DNA of 64,000 nucleotides from Desulfovibrio sp. (GCA_031287575.1 JAITSV010000005.1:1-64000); one strand, 5' to 3'; counted from the stretch's first letter, positions 52,284 through 62,402 are shown. Notes: generated by a model from the sequence alone, not told the origin. Made by a program: numbers and translations.

Positions 52284-53255
52284 ATGTTTGCCGTGTACTG
52301 CGAACACCCCGACGACAGGAACCCGCTGTCCGCGCTGCGCACGGGCGAAATGCCCGCCCCCGCCATACCCGAAGGCTGGGTGCGCGTGCGCGTCAGCCAT
52401 GCCAGCCTGAACCGGCACGACATCTTCACCCTGCGCGGCATCACCGGGCAGGCTACCCCCATTCCCTTCCCCATGATTCTCGGCAACGACGCGGCGGGCA
52501 CCCTCGACGACGGCACGCCGGTGGTGCTCTACCCGCTGCTGACCGACGACGGGCGCACCGGCGACGAGACGCTGGACCCCGGCTGGCACGTGCTGAGCGA
52601 AAAGGCGCCGGGCACCATGGCCGATTTCGTGGCCGTGCCCGCGCGCAACGCCCTGCCACTGCCCGAGGGGCTGTCGCCCCTGCATGCCTCTGTGCTGGGC
52701 ACGGCGTGGCTTACGGCCTATCGCATGCTGTTCGTGCGTTCCGGGCTGCGACCGGGGCAGACCATGCTGGTGCAGGGAGCCACCGGCGGGGTGGCCACGG
52801 CGCTCATCCAGATGGGCCGCGCGGCGGGCATGGAGGTGTGGGCCACCAGCCGGGGCCGGGACGGCATGGCGCTGGCGCTGCGCCTGGGTGCGGACCGGGT
52901 GTTCGCCGACGGCGCGGACCTGCCCCGCCCTGCGGACGCGGTGTTCGACAGCGCGGGGGCGGCCACCTGGGCGCATTCGCTGCGCTGGGTGCGGCGCGGC
53001 GGCACCGTGGTGACCATGGGCGTGACCACCGGGCACGAGGTGCACATGGATCTGTTGCCGGTCATCGTGAACCAGATTGCCATCCGGGGCACCATCATGG
53101 GCACCCGCGACGAAATGCTGGACCTGATCAACTTCGTGATGCGGCACGCCATCGTGCCGGAGATAGGCCGGGTGCTGCCCATGGAGAGGGCGGCGGAGGC
53201 CTTTGCGGACATGTGCGGCGGCCAGGTGCGCGGCAAGATCGTGCTGACGCGGTAG
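52284..53255 (+). CDS. MDR-family NAD(P)-dependent oxidoreductase
   Basis: 323 residues of the zinc-type alcohol dehydrogenase/quinone oxidoreductase superfamily. The GroES-like part has VSHASLNRHDIFTLRG and ILGNDAAG; the Rossmann motif is VQGATGGVATALIQMGRAAG. Structural-zinc cysteines are missing, so it is of the quinone-oxidoreductase type. It reduces carbonyl or enone compounds with NAD(P)H; substrate unknown. The start is the ATG at 52284 after CCAGGAG. The convergent gene at 53332 encodes a WYL regulator. Confidence 0.85.
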   Translation: MFAVYCEHPDDRNPLSALRTGEMPAPAIPEGWVRVRVSHASLNRHDIFTLRGITGQATPIPFPMILGNDAAGTLDDGTPVVLYPLLTDDGRTGDETLDPGWHVLSEKAPGTMADFVAVPARNALPLPEGLSPLHASVLGTAWLTAYRMLFVRSGLRPGQTMLVQGATGGVATALIQMGRAAGMEVWATSRGRDGMALALRLGADRVFADGADLPRPADAVFDSAGAATWAHSLRWVRRGGTVVTMGVTTGHEVHMDLLPVIVNQIAIRGTIMGTRDEMLDLINFVMRHAIVPEIGRVLPMERAAEAFADMCGGQVRGKIVLTR

Positions 53256-53331
53256 GGAGGAAGGCGAAGACCAAGGAGCGGCGTGGCCGGTGCTCCGCTC
53301 CACCTCCGCACCCGCCACATTCGCCCAGCCG

Positions 53332-54411
53332 TCAGGGAAGGTCCGGTTCCCGCCGGTGGTGACGCGCGGCGGCCTCGGCTCGTTCCGCCAGCAGAGCGCG
53401 CAGAGGGGGCGGGTCCAGCACCGTGGCCAGCGGGCCGAAGGACAACAGCCAGTGGGCAAGATGGTCCCAGTTCACGGCAGACAGGGTCAGGGTGACGGAG
53501 GAGAACCCGTGCTCGGTGTGGCCGCTGTTTTCGGCGGAGGCCAGGGGGGCCGCGTCACCCGCGTCGTCATTGCGTGTGCTGTCGCATGCGCTGTCCCGTG
53601 AGCCAGTTGGGTGATCTCCCGGTGCGTCGACAACCCCCATCCACCATTCACGCCAGACACGTTCCACCGCGTCGGGGTGGAAGCGTACCGTGGCCCGCAG
53701 TTCCGGGCGGGGCATGTGCTCACACACATAGGCGGCAAGGTCGAAAGGCTCGCGGGGGGCAAAATGTTCGTCCAGCATCACCGTGTGCTGCATGCGGTCG
53801 GTGCGGAAGTCGCGCAACGCCCCGCGCAGTCTGCACCACGCGATCAGGTGCCAATGGCCCAGGTAGCGCAGGAGCCCCAGCGGTTCCACTTCGCGCGGGG
53901 TTGCATGGGATTTGCCATGGCCCCGATAGTCGAAACGCAGCGGCTGCCTGCGTGCCAGCGCCTTCTGAACAAGGGCAAGGTCCGTCTTGATTGCGGCTTC
54001 GGAGGGTGATGCGGAGGAAGGCGGCAGGGCGGTTTCGCCCATGGCCCGACCAAGGCGCAGCAGTTCTTCGCGTCGGGCCGGTGGCAGCACGGTGCGTACC
54101 TTCTGCAGGGCCGATCCCATGTGCGCGGACAACGTGGGCGCGGCGGCCCGCTCCAGCAGCATGGCGCCGGTGGCGAGCGCGATGGCCTCGTCCTCGGTGA
54201 AGTTGACGGGGGGCAGCAGGTAGCCGCGCATGAGCGAATAGCCTACGCCCGCTTCTGCCAGCACCGGCACGCCCGCCTCGGCCAGGGCCTTCATGTCGCG
54301 GTAGATGGTGCGCAGGCTGAGATCGAAGTGCGCGGCCATGTCGGCGGCGGTGGCGTAGCGGCGCGATTGCAGGAAAAGGATCAGCCCCAGCAGGCGGTCG
54401 GTCCGGTTCAT
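53332..54411 (-). CDS. YafY-type HTH/WYL transcriptional regulator
   Basis: 359 residues. N-terminal helix-turn-helix of the HTH_11 type (LQSRRYATAADMAAHFDLSLRTIYRDMKALAEAGVP, in family position 1-60) and a WYL domain (LRFDYRGHG, LRYLGHWHLIAWC, FRTDRM), followed by a WYL C-terminal extension that contains a 40-residue acidic/Ser insertion (about 275-310). WYL domains sense small molecules or nucleic acid fragments. Starts at the ATG 54411, 83 bp after hypF on the same strand. Confidence 0.88.
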   Translation of the reverse strand: MNRTDRLLGLILFLQSRRYATAADMAAHFDLSLRTIYRDMKALAEAGVPVLAEAGVGYSLMRGYLLPPVNFTEDEAIALATGAMLLERAAAPTLSAHMGSALQKVRTVLPPARREELLRLGRAMGETALPPSSASPSEAAIKTDLALVQKALARRQPLRFDYRGHGKSHATPREVEPLGLLRYLGHWHLIAWCRLRGALRDFRTDRMQHTVMLDEHFAPREPFDLAAYVCEHMPRPELRATVRFHPDAVERVWREWWMGVVDAPGDHPTGSRDSACDSTRNDDAGDAAPLASAENSGHTEHGFSSVTLTLSAVNWDHLAHWLLSFGPLATVLDPPPLRALLAERAEAAARHHRREPDLP

Positions 54412-54494
54412 GGCGTCTCCGGCGGGTGGGTCGTGGCGTGGTCAGGTTTCGGTGGGGGACGTGCGGATGCCGACGGGGTGTGCGCGCGGCGCGG

Positions 54495-57053
54495 CTACCC
54501 CTGCCCGGCCAGCACCCGGCGCGCCCATGCGGCCTGGCCCAGCGAGATGCAGCCGTCGCCGGGGGGCAGTTCCGCGTGGGTCAGCACGGTCAGCCCGCGC
54601 GCGGCAAGGGCCTGCGGCAGGTGTACGGACAGGGTGAGGTTCTGCATGGCCCCGCCGGACAGGGCCACCACGGGTACGTCCATCACCCCGGCCACGGCGG
54701 CGGCCATGTCGGCCAGGCCCGCCACCAGCCCGGCGTGGAAGCGGCGCGATATCTCGCCGGGCGGGGTACCGCGCGCCCAGTCGTCGTATGCGGCACGGAA
54801 CAGCACGTGCGTGTCCAGCACCAGCGTTTCGCTGCCGTCACGTGCGCCGCGCAGGGGGCAGGGGTAGGCGTGGGTGAAGAAGGCGTCGTGGCTGCCGCCA
54901 TGCGGGGCTGACGCATTCCGGCTCGGGGCGTCCTGCGCGTGTTCCAGCCGGATGGCCGCCTGCCCCTCGTAGGTGACGGTGTCGCACAGGCCCAGCAGGG
55001 CGGATACGGCGTCGAACAGCCGCCCGCAGCTGGAGGTGAGCGGGGTGTTCACCCCGCGTTCCAGCAGGCGCGGCAGAAAGGCGGCGGCCTGGGCATGGCG
55101 GTGCAGCCACGGCCACGGGCGCGCGCCGTCCGTTGCGGGTTCGCGCAGGCCCAGTTGCCACAGCAGCCCCTGCGCGATGCGCCACGGTTCGCGGATGGCC
55201 GCCTCGCCCCCCGGCAGGGGGATGCGGGCCAGCCGCCCCAGCCGCTGGTGGTCCAGCGCCACGTTGTCCACGTACAGCAGTTCGCCCCCCCACACCGTGC
55301 CGTCGTCGCCGTGGCCGGTGCCATCCAGCGCCAGCCCCAGGGCCGGGCCGTCGTGCCGGTTTTCGGCCAGCACGGCGTGGATGTGCGCGAAGTGGTGTTG
55401 CAGGGTCAGCACGGGCAGGCCGCTCTGTTCCGCTTCCGCCGTGGTCATGTAGTCGGGGTGCAGGTCGCGCACCACGGCCTGCGGGGTCACCTGCAGGATG
55501 CGCGGCAGGTGCGCGGCGATCTCGCGGTGAAAGCCCAGGGTTTCCAGGTTGTGCATGTCGCCGATGTGCTGGCTGACGAAGGCCTTGTCGCCCCTGGTGA
55601 CGCACAGGGTGTTCTTGAGTTCCGGCCCCATGGCCAGCACGCACGGGCCGTCGCCTTCCAGAAACACGGGGCGCGGAGTGAAGCCGCGCGCCCGGCGCAG
55701 GAACTGCGGCGCGCCGGTGGCCGGGTTGACCCGCGTCACCGAGTCGTCGGTGCGGATCAGGATGTCGCGGTCGTGCAGCAGGAACACGTCGGCAATGGAG
55801 GGCAGGCGGCGCAGCGCCTCGCGGTTGCCGAGGCAGATGGGCTCGCCCCCCGCGTTGCCGGAGGTCATCACCAGCGCGGGCACGCGGCCCTCCGGCAGCA
55901 GCGCGCCGTACAGGCGCAGCAGCACGTGGTGCAGGGGGGTGTAGGGCAGCATTACCCCCACGAAGGGCGTGTCCGGTGAAACCAGCGGTGAAATGGGCGG
56001 CAGGATGCGGGGCGCATCGGGATCGTAGGCCAGAGGGGTGCCGTCGCCGGGCCGGGCCACGTCCTGCATGCCGCCCGCCAGCCCGTCCAGCGCCCGGCAC
56101 AGCACGATGGGCCGTTCGCGCCCGGCCAGCAGGGCCTCTTCTTCCGGAGAAACGTGTACGATGCGCCGGGCGGCGGCAAGGTCCGGCACCATGATGGCCA
56201 GCGGCTTGTGGGGGCGGTGCTTGCGGCGGCGCAGTTCGCCCACTGCGGCATCGCTGGCCGCGTCGCAGGCCAGATGGAAGCCGCCCAGCCCCTTCACGGC
56301 GGCGATGCGCCCGGCGGCCAGCGCCTTTGCCAGCGCGTGGATGGCCGGGGTGCCGGTGGGGCGGCCCGCGCCATGTTCGGAGACGGGCATGGAGCCGGGC
56401 ATGGAGCCGGGCGCGGCGTCAGGCCCCGTGTCCGGCGTCGGGCCGTTGGGCGCGCCGTCCACGTACCACACGCGCGGCCCGCACACCGGGCAGGCGTTGG
56501 GCTGGGCGTGAAAGCGCCGGTCCAGCGGGTTTTCGTACTCCGCCGCGCACTCCGGGCACAGCGGAAAGCAGGCCATGGAGGTCTTGTCGCGGTCGTAGGG
56601 GATGAACCGGGTGATGGTGTAGCGCGGCCCGCAGTTGGTGCAGTTGGTGAAGGGGTACAGGTGGCGGCGGTTGGCCGGATCGTTCATGTCGGCCAGGCAG
56701 TCGTCGCAGGTGGCCACGTCGGCGCTGATGAGCACCTCGTGCCCCGCGCCCCCTTCGGTACCGTCACCACTGGCGACTATGCGGAATCCGTCCTCGTCCG
56801 GCACCACGGGGATGTCCTGGTGCGTGCACGAGACTACCCGAGCCAGTGGAGGCAGCTTGTGGGCCAGGTCGTGCCCGAAGCCGTCAACTGATGCCGCAAG
56901 TCCTTGCACTTCTATGAACACCCCGGCGGCGGTGTTGCTGACCGTGCCGGTCAGCGCATGGTCGGCGGCGATGCGGTACACGAAGGGGCGAAACCCCACC
57001 CCCTGGACCTGCCCGGAGACGGTGAATTTGCGGCGCGCGAGATCGTCTGGCAT
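54495..57053 (-). CDS. hypF: Carbamoyltransferase HypF (NiFe-hydrogenase maturation)
   Basis: 852 residues. In order: acylphosphatase domain (SGQVQGVGFRPFVYRIA), two zinc-finger units (CDDCLADM...CTNCG; CPLCPEC...CPVCG), a YrdC-like domain with KGLGGFHLACDA, and a Kae1-like carbamoyl-transfer domain (ALGLALDGTGHGDDGTVWGGE). HypF makes the cyanide ligand of NiFe hydrogenases from carbamoyl phosphate with HypE. A Pro/Gly insertion lies after the second finger. The start is the ATG at 57053; no other hyp gene is in the window. Confidence 0.95.
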   Translation of the reverse strand: MPDDLARRKFTVSGQVQGVGFRPFVYRIAADHALTGTVSNTAAGVFIEVQGLAASVDGFGHDLAHKLPPLARVVSCTHQDIPVVPDEDGFRIVASGDGTEGGAGHEVLISADVATCDDCLADMNDPANRRHLYPFTNCTNCGPRYTITRFIPYDRDKTSMACFPLCPECAAEYENPLDRRFHAQPNACPVCGPRVWYVDGAPNGPTPDTGPDAAPGSMPGSMPVSEHGAGRPTGTPAIHALAKALAAGRIAAVKGLGGFHLACDAASDAAVGELRRRKHRPHKPLAIMVPDLAAARRIVHVSPEEEALLAGRERPIVLCRALDGLAGGMQDVARPGDGTPLAYDPDAPRILPPISPLVSPDTPFVGVMLPYTPLHHVLLRLYGALLPEGRVPALVMTSGNAGGEPICLGNREALRRLPSIADVFLLHDRDILIRTDDSVTRVNPATGAPQFLRRARGFTPRPVFLEGDGPCVLAMGPELKNTLCVTRGDKAFVSQHIGDMHNLETLGFHREIAAHLPRILQVTPQAVVRDLHPDYMTTAEAEQSGLPVLTLQHHFAHIHAVLAENRHDGPALGLALDGTGHGDDGTVWGGELLYVDNVALDHQRLGRLARIPLPGGEAAIREPWRIAQGLLWQLGLREPATDGARPWPWLHRHAQAAAFLPRLLERGVNTPLTSSCGRLFDAVSALLGLCDTVTYEGQAAIRLEHAQDAPSRNASAPHGGSHDAFFTHAYPCPLRGARDGSETLVLDTHVLFRAAYDDWARGTPPGEISRRFHAGLVAGLADMAAAVAGVMDVPVVALSGGAMQNLTLSVHLPQALAARGLTVLTHAELPPGDGCISLGQAAWARRVLAGQG

Positions 57054-57547
57054 GCGGCGACCATAGCGGAAGACCAGCGGCGTGAAAAGGCATGCGGCGG
57101 CAGGGGGCGCGGACCGGACGCGATGCTTCGCCGCGCCGCTGATGGGGGGAATTGCACGCACTTCCTTTTCTTTTCGCTGGTGCCCGCAAGCGTTGCGGCA
57201 GGCGCTCGCATGCACCGGTTGTCATGGGGGCGACGCTCTTATAAAGTGTCGCGACGGTCGCGCCGCGTCGGGTGAGCCCGGTCGCCTTGCGTCAGCGGCC
57301 AGGGCAACTCCGGGGGGCCGCGGCGCGACCGGTACGCTGCCAGCATGCACCCGGTGCGCGACAGGTTCGCAATCGGCGTGCGGTTGTTCGGGCGCGCAGT
57401 CCGGGGTATTTTCCTTGTACAGCGTGCGCCGGTCGGATACGTAGAACGATTCCCACAGCATTCCTTCGCCCCAGCCTGGCGCGGTCCGCTGGGACTGGCG
57501 GGGATCCGCGGTGGGCGTGCACAATCAATCCGCTTCAAGGAGGAGCC
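57054..57547. other. Divergent gap between hypF and the cupin regulator
   Basis: 494 bp, GC-rich, with no gene I can support. It must hold both promoters, but no hexamer pair or operator stands out; TTGTAC near 57414 is the best -35 candidate and is weak. Confidence 0.4.
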
Positions 57548-58114
57548 ATGGGCGCTGACAAGCTTGGCGCGCGCGTGCGCAAGTACAGGGAAGACCGCAG
57601 CCTGAGCCGCGAGGAACTCGCGGACGCCGCCGGTCTCAAGACGGAATTCATCGCCGCCCTCGAGGACGACAACCTGTATCCGTCCATCGGGCCGCTACAG
57701 AAGCTGGCCCGCGCCCTGAACGTACGCCTTGGCACCTTCATGGACGACGCGGTGAGCCGCGACCCCATCGTGAGCCGCCAGGGCGACCGCGAGGCGGATC
57801 TGACCATGCAGAAGGCGCGCAACAAGTGTGCGGCCTTCCGCTTCCACTCGCTGGGCAAGGGCAAGAGCGACCGGAACATGGAGCCGTTCTTCATCGAGAT
57901 CTGTCCGGAACCCGTGGAGGACCGCAAGCTGTCCTCGCATCAGGGCGAGGAATTCATCCTGGTGAACAAGGGTTCCATCCGCGTGGTGTACGGCAAGGAA
58001 GAGCACGTGCTCGAACCGGGCGACAGCATCTACTACAACTCCATCGTGCCCCACTATGTGGGTGCCGAAGGGGACACCCCGGCCGAGATCTACGCCGTCA
58101 TCTACTACCCTTAG
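57548..58114 (+). CDS. XRE-type HTH regulator with cupin domain
   Basis: 188 residues. An N-terminal Cro/C1 helix-turn-helix (GARVRKYREDRSLSREELAD, then AALEDDNLYPSIGPLQKLAR) is joined to a C-terminal cupin_2 barrel (HQGEEFILVNKG, LEPGDSIYYNSIVPH). Such proteins sense a small metabolite, often for amine, amino-acid or fatty-acid genes. AAGGAGG lies 5 nt before the ATG. The acyl-CoA synthetase gene follows after 87 bp and is the likely target or partner. Confidence 0.9.
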   Translation: MGADKLGARVRKYREDRSLSREELADAAGLKTEFIAALEDDNLYPSIGPLQKLARALNVRLGTFMDDAVSRDPIVSRQGDREADLTMQKARNKCAAFRFHSLGKGKSDRNMEPFFIEICPEPVEDRKLSSHQGEEFILVNKGSIRVVYGKEEHVLEPGDSIYYNSIVPHYVGAEGDTPAEIYAVIYYP

Positions 58115-58201
58115 GCGGCACCGCCGCGCGCTTGCGGGATGCCGGGCGCAAAAGCCCACCCCGAGACGGCGCGCAATTCCCAAGACAGGAGTGGAAGGGG
58201 C

Positions 58202-59854
58202 ATGGACGAATTCGCAGTGCGCGAACGGACCCTTGGCCAGATACTGGACGAGACCGTCGCCAAATATCCGGACAACGACGCGGTCGTCTACGTGGACCGC
58301 GACTACAGGCAGACCTACCGGCAGTTCGCGGAAGTCGTGGACGACCTTGCCAAGGGGCTGATGGCCCTAGGCGTGCAGCATGGCGAAAAGGTGGCCGTGT
58401 GGGCCACCAACGTGCCCTACTGGGTGGCCTTGCAGTTCGCCACGGCCAAGATGGGCGCCATCCTGCTCACGGTGAACACCAACTACCGCGAGCATGAAAT
58501 CCGCTACCTGCTCACCCAGTCGGAGTGCGAGAACCTGTTCATCATCGACGGGTTCCGCGACCACGACTACGTGCAGACCATCTACGACATGATCCCGGAA
58601 CTGAAGACGCAGGCGCGCGGGCAGTTGCGCTGCCCCTCGCTGCCGCACCTGAAGCGGGTCATGTTCCTTGGCGCGGAAAAGCATCGCGGCATGTATTCCG
58701 TGCCGGAGATCATCAGCATGTCGGCCATGGTCTCGGACGAGGAATACGCCGAGCGCCAGCGCGCGCTTTCCCCGCACGACGTGGTGAACATGCAGTACAC
58801 CTCGGGCACCACCGGGTTCCCCAAGGGGGTCATGCTCACCCACGTGAACATCGGCAACAACGGGTACTGGATCGGCAAGAACCAGCACTTCACCGAAAAG
58901 GACCGCGTGTGCCTGCCGGTGCCGCTGTTCCACTGCTTCGGCTGCGTGCTGGGGGTATTGGCCGCCATCAACCACGGGTCAGCGCTGGTGATTCTGGAAA
59001 GCTTCAGCCCCATGCACGTCATGGCCTCGGTGGACCAGGAAAAGTGCACAGCCCTGTACGGGGTGCCCACCATGTTCCTGGCCGTGCTGGAGCACAAGCT
59101 GTTCGACCGGTTCGACTTCAGTTCGCTGCGCACCGGCATCATGGCCGGTTCGGTCTGCCCGGAACCGCTGATGCGCCGGGTGGTCGAAAAGATGTACATG
59201 CGCGAGATCACCATCTGCTACGGCCTGACCGAAGGTTCGCCGGTGATGACCCAGAGCCTGGTCACCGATCCCTTCGAGCGCCGCGTGCAGACCGTGGGCC
59301 GGGCCATGCCGTGCATCGAGGTGCGCATCGTGGACCCGGAAACCAACGAGGAAGTCCCGCGCGGCACCCAGGGCGAGGTGGTCTGCCGGGGCTACAACGT
59401 GATGAAGGGCTACTACAACATGCCCGAAGCCACGGCTGCCGCCATCGACGCCGATGGCTGGCTGCATTCCGGCGACCTTGGCGTCATGGACGAGGATGGC
59501 TACGTGGTCATCACCGGCCGCATCAAGGACATGATCATCCGGGGCGGCGAGAACATCTACCCCCGCGAGATCGAGGAGTTCCTGTACGGCATGGACGGCG
59601 TGCAGGACGTGCAGGTGGTGGGCGTGGCCAGCCGCAAGTACGGCGAGGAAGTGGGGGCGTTCATCATTCCCAAGCCCGGCGTGGAACTGGCGCCCGAAGA
59701 CGTGCGCGACCACTGCCGTGGCCGCATCGCCTGGCACAAGGTGCCGCGCTACATCAGCTTCATCGACGCCTATCCCATGACCGCCAGCGGCAAGATCCAG
59801 AAGTTCAAGCTGCGCGAGATGGCGGCGGAGCTGTTTCCCGAAGCCATGAAATAG
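58202..59854 (+). CDS. Acyl-CoA synthetase (AMP-binding)
   Basis: 550 residues of the ANL superfamily: P-loop YTSGTTGFPKGVML, YGLTEGSPVMTQS, the hinge/ribose motif HSGDLGVMDEDGYVVITGRIKD and the terminal catalytic Lys in MTASGKIQKFKL. It activates a medium or long fatty acid with ATP and CoA. The start is the ATG at 58202 after GGAAGGGG. A remnant of the structured element and then an intrinsic terminator follow. The upstream cupin regulator suggests coupled expression. Confidence 0.92.
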   Translation: MDEFAVRERTLGQILDETVAKYPDNDAVVYVDRDYRQTYRQFAEVVDDLAKGLMALGVQHGEKVAVWATNVPYWVALQFATAKMGAILLTVNTNYREHEIRYLLTQSECENLFIIDGFRDHDYVQTIYDMIPELKTQARGQLRCPSLPHLKRVMFLGAEKHRGMYSVPEIISMSAMVSDEEYAERQRALSPHDVVNMQYTSGTTGFPKGVMLTHVNIGNNGYWIGKNQHFTEKDRVCLPVPLFHCFGCVLGVLAAINHGSALVILESFSPMHVMASVDQEKCTALYGVPTMFLAVLEHKLFDRFDFSSLRTGIMAGSVCPEPLMRRVVEKMYMREITICYGLTEGSPVMTQSLVTDPFERRVQTVGRAMPCIEVRIVDPETNEEVPRGTQGEVVCRGYNVMKGYYNMPEATAAAIDADGWLHSGDLGVMDEDGYVVITGRIKDMIIRGGENIYPREIEEFLYGMDGVQDVQVVGVASRKYGEEVGAFIIPKPGVELAPEDVRDHCRGRIAWHKVPRYISFIDAYPMTASGKIQKFKLREMAAELFPEAMK

Positions 59855-59931
59855 CACCCGAATGGTCTTTTCGCCCGTTGGCGGCCCGGTGCGATCCGGG
59901 GCGCGGCGCACGGAAAGACCGCGTCCGAATA
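59855..59931 (+). repeat. Stop-codon-abutting element, copy F (remnant)
   Basis: Just after the TAG stop lies GGTCTTTTCGCCCGTTGGC, the same block as in copy A, and GGAAAGACC 40 bp later pairs with its beginning. The inner hairpin and the rest are absent. It ends before the terminator at 59942. Confidence 0.55.
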
Positions 59932-59941
59932 GATTGACGGC

Positions 59942-59976
59942 AACGCCCCCGGAGCCCAGGCTTCGGGGGCGTTTTT
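59942..59976 (+). terminator. Intrinsic terminator after the acyl-CoA synthetase gene
   Basis: Stem AACGCCCCCG / CGGGGGCGTT with a 12-nt loop and a T-run of five. The remaining 160 bp to the next gene show nothing else. Confidence 0.88.
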
Positions 59977-60138
59977 CGTGCGGCTTGATTTCCGGTGCGG
60001 TTCCGCGCAGAGTGGAAGTGACCTGAAGTGTTTGCCCCGCCGAGGGGGCCTGCCCGTGCACCGGCATGGCTGGCCCCACACATGGCCGGACCCTCTCATG
60101 GAGGGTCACGCAATGCCACGGAGCATGAGGGAACGCGC

Positions 60139-61617
60139 ATGTCGCTGGAAGCGGACGTACTTGTTGCCGGGGCCGGGTTTGCCGGCTTGCGCGCAGCCCT
60201 GGCCGCCGCCGTTTCGGGGCGCGGCCTGCGCGTCATCGTGCTGGCCCCGCACGAAGGGCCGGGCGGCTCGTCCTTTGCGGGGCATGCGGGCTCGCTGGGC
60301 GTGCTGGCCCCTGCCGACGACGGGGAGCGCGACGCCATCCTGGAGCGTGCCCTGTCCATCGCCCATCCCGGCACGGCGGACCCGGCGCTGATGCGCCTGT
60401 TGCTGGAACAAGGCGAGCCCCGCCTGCGCGAACTGGAGCAATGGGGCGTGCCGCTGGCCACCGGGCCAGGCGGCGCGCGGTTGCGCCGCAGTGCCTGTTT
60501 TTTCCCCGAAATGACCGTGGCGGCGGTGATCCCCGACTGCGCGGCGGCCCACGCCGCCCTGCTGCGCGTGGCCGTTGCCGTCGGGGTAGAGGTGCTGCCG
60601 GGCTTCACCCTGGCCGCGCTGGGCGTGGAGGGAGGCCCCCCCGGCAGCGCGCTGTGTCTGGACCCGCTCGGCAACGTGTTGCCGGTGCGCGCCCGGTCCG
60701 TGGTGCTGGCCGTGGGCGGGCCTGCCTCCTTGTTCGTCAATGACGCCTCGGGCTCTGGGCAGACCGGTGCCGGGCTGGGCCTTGCCCGCGACTGCGGCGC
60801 CCGGACCGGCAATGCCTCGTTCCTTCAGTTCCTGTGGTACGAGGGTGGGCAGCCCTTCCCCTTCCTGCCCGAACGGGCCCATGAACTGGAAGTGGCCGGA
60901 CTGGACGGCGTGCCCGCCGCCCTGCCGCGTGAACTGCGCCCCCACGTGGCCAGTCGGGCCACCCATGCCCCGTGGGGTTGGGGGCTGGCCGACGCCGCCT
61001 TGGACGCCCATTTGCTGGCCCGCATGACCCCGGCGGGGGTGGTGCCGGTGCGCTACCACGGCGAACGCGAGCCGCGTCTGCTGTCGCTCATGGCCCATGC
61101 GGGGAATGGCGGGGCGCTCATCGACGCGGACGGGCGTACCTCGGTCGCGGGACTGTTCGCCTGCGGTGAATGCGCCACCGGCATGCACGGGGCCAACCGC
61201 ATCGGCGGGGCCATGGTGCTGGCCGCCCAGGTCTTCGGGCACAGGGCGGGCATCGCGGCGGCCCTGCACGCCCATTCCGCGCTGTTGCCCTCGCCGCCCG
61301 GCGTGCCCGATGCGGCGGAACACCCGTCCGCCCGCCACCCCCTGCGCCTGCGCGAGGCCATGCAGCGCCACTGCCTGCCGGGCATGCCCGGCGAAGCGCT
61401 GCAAGCGGGGCGCCCCGGCGCCGTGGGGCCTGCCGGTGCCGAACGGCAGCGGCGGGAACTGGAACTGTTCGCGGAGCGGCTGAAGGCACTGTTGCTGCTG
61501 CCTGCCGTGGATCTGCTGGACCGTGCCCGCGTCCTTTCCTGCCTGACCGTGGCCGAACATCGCCTGCGTCGTCTGCGTGTCGAGTGCGAGGCCATGGCAT
61601 CCGCCCCGGTGGCATAG
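60139..61617 (+). CDS. FAD-dependent oxidoreductase (aspartate-oxidase/fumarate-reductase-like)
   Basis: 492 residues. It opens with a Rossmann FAD motif (VLVAGAGFAGLRAALAAA) and ends the flavin domain with GLFACGECATGMHGANRIGGAMVLAAQVFG, the pattern of the succinate dehydrogenase/fumarate reductase flavoprotein and NadB superfamily. The C-terminal helical region fits that group. Substrate not clear; the NadB active-site set could not be confirmed. The start is the ATG at 60139 after GAGGGAA. Alone between a terminator and pal. Confidence 0.78.
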   Translation: MSLEADVLVAGAGFAGLRAALAAAVSGRGLRVIVLAPHEGPGGSSFAGHAGSLGVLAPADDGERDAILERALSIAHPGTADPALMRLLLEQGEPRLRELEQWGVPLATGPGGARLRRSACFFPEMTVAAVIPDCAAAHAALLRVAVAVGVEVLPGFTLAALGVEGGPPGSALCLDPLGNVLPVRARSVVLAVGGPASLFVNDASGSGQTGAGLGLARDCGARTGNASFLQFLWYEGGQPFPFLPERAHELEVAGLDGVPAALPRELRPHVASRATHAPWGWGLADAALDAHLLARMTPAGVVPVRYHGEREPRLLSLMAHAGNGGALIDADGRTSVAGLFACGECATGMHGANRIGGAMVLAAQVFGHRAGIAAALHAHSALLPSPPGVPDAAEHPSARHPLRLREAMQRHCLPGMPGEALQAGRPGAVGPAGAERQRRELELFAERLKALLLLPAVDLLDRARVLSCLTVAEHRLRRLRVECEAMASAPVA

Positions 61618-61830
61618 TCCCGCGCCACATCCCTTCCGTGTCGTGCGCGTGGAAGCCACGCCGCGCTTTGCCGTTCACCCCGCCGATGCGGAGGGCATGG
61701 CGCGTTTTCGCATGCCGTGCGATTGCGCACAGGTGCGCCGGGATACTGGGGCCGCCGTGGCCTGTCCGCACCCGGTATGGTGGCCTGCGGTGTGCCGCGC
61801 GGCACACCGCCCAGAGCCGGAACCGCGCGC

Positions 61831-61868
61831 AAAAAAGGAAGGCCGCCCCCGCGAACGGGAGCGGCCTT
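61831..61868 (-). terminator. Intrinsic terminator of pal
   Basis: On the minus strand the stem AAGGCCGCTCCCG / GCGGGGGCGGCCTT (with TTC loop) is followed by CCTTTTTT. It lies 22 bp past the pal stop. Confidence 0.9.
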
Positions 61869-61889
61869 GAAATCAGGCGGAAACCAAAC

Positions 61890-62402
61890 CTACTTGATGA
61901 TCTTGAACTCGCCGCGGCGGTTCTTGGACCAAGCAGCTTCGGTGTGACCTTCCACGGCGGGGCGTTCTTCGCCGTAGCTGATCATTTCCAACTGACCGGC
62001 GTTCACGCCGGACATCACCAGGTACTCGTAGGCGGCGCGAGCGCGACGTTCGCCGAGGGCCAGGTTGTATTCCTGGGTACCACGTTCGTCGCAGTGGCCT
62101 TCCACCAGCACGCGGATGGAGGGGAACTTCTTCAGCACGTCGGCCTTCTGCTTCAGGACTTCCTTGGATTCGGCCTTCAGGTCGAACTTGTCGAAGTCGA
62201 AGTAGACTTTGGCGTCGGTGATGATCTGCTGGGCCCGTGCAAGGGCTTCCAGCTGAGCACGACGGGCCGAATCGTCTTCGGCGGCCATGGGGGCGCCGGC
62301 GGATTCGGGGGTGGCGGCGACCTGCTTCTTGGCGCAGCCAAAGCCGGTGGCGAGGACAAGGGCCAGAGTCAGGACAAGCCCAAAGCGCTTTGCGGTGTTC
62401 AT
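61890..62402 (-). CDS. pal: Peptidoglycan-associated lipoprotein Pal
   Basis: 170 residues. Lipoprotein signal with the lipid-bearing Cys at 23 (ATGFGC) and a C-terminal OmpA-like domain (VYFDFDKFDL, VLVEGHCDERGTQEYNLALG, the last being the peptidoglycan-binding signature). It anchors the outer membrane to the wall and binds TolB. AGGAGG before the ATG. tolB lies upstream on the same strand, but a promoter of its own is visible (62523-62550). Confidence 0.96.
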   Translation of the reverse strand: MNTAKRFGLVLTLALVLATGFGCAKKQVAATPESAGAPMAAEDDSARRAQLEALARAQQIITDAKVYFDFDKFDLKAESKEVLKQKADVLKKFPSIRVLVEGHCDERGTQEYNLALGERRARAAYEYLVMSGVNAGQLEMISYGEERPAVEGHTEAAWSKNRRGEFKIIK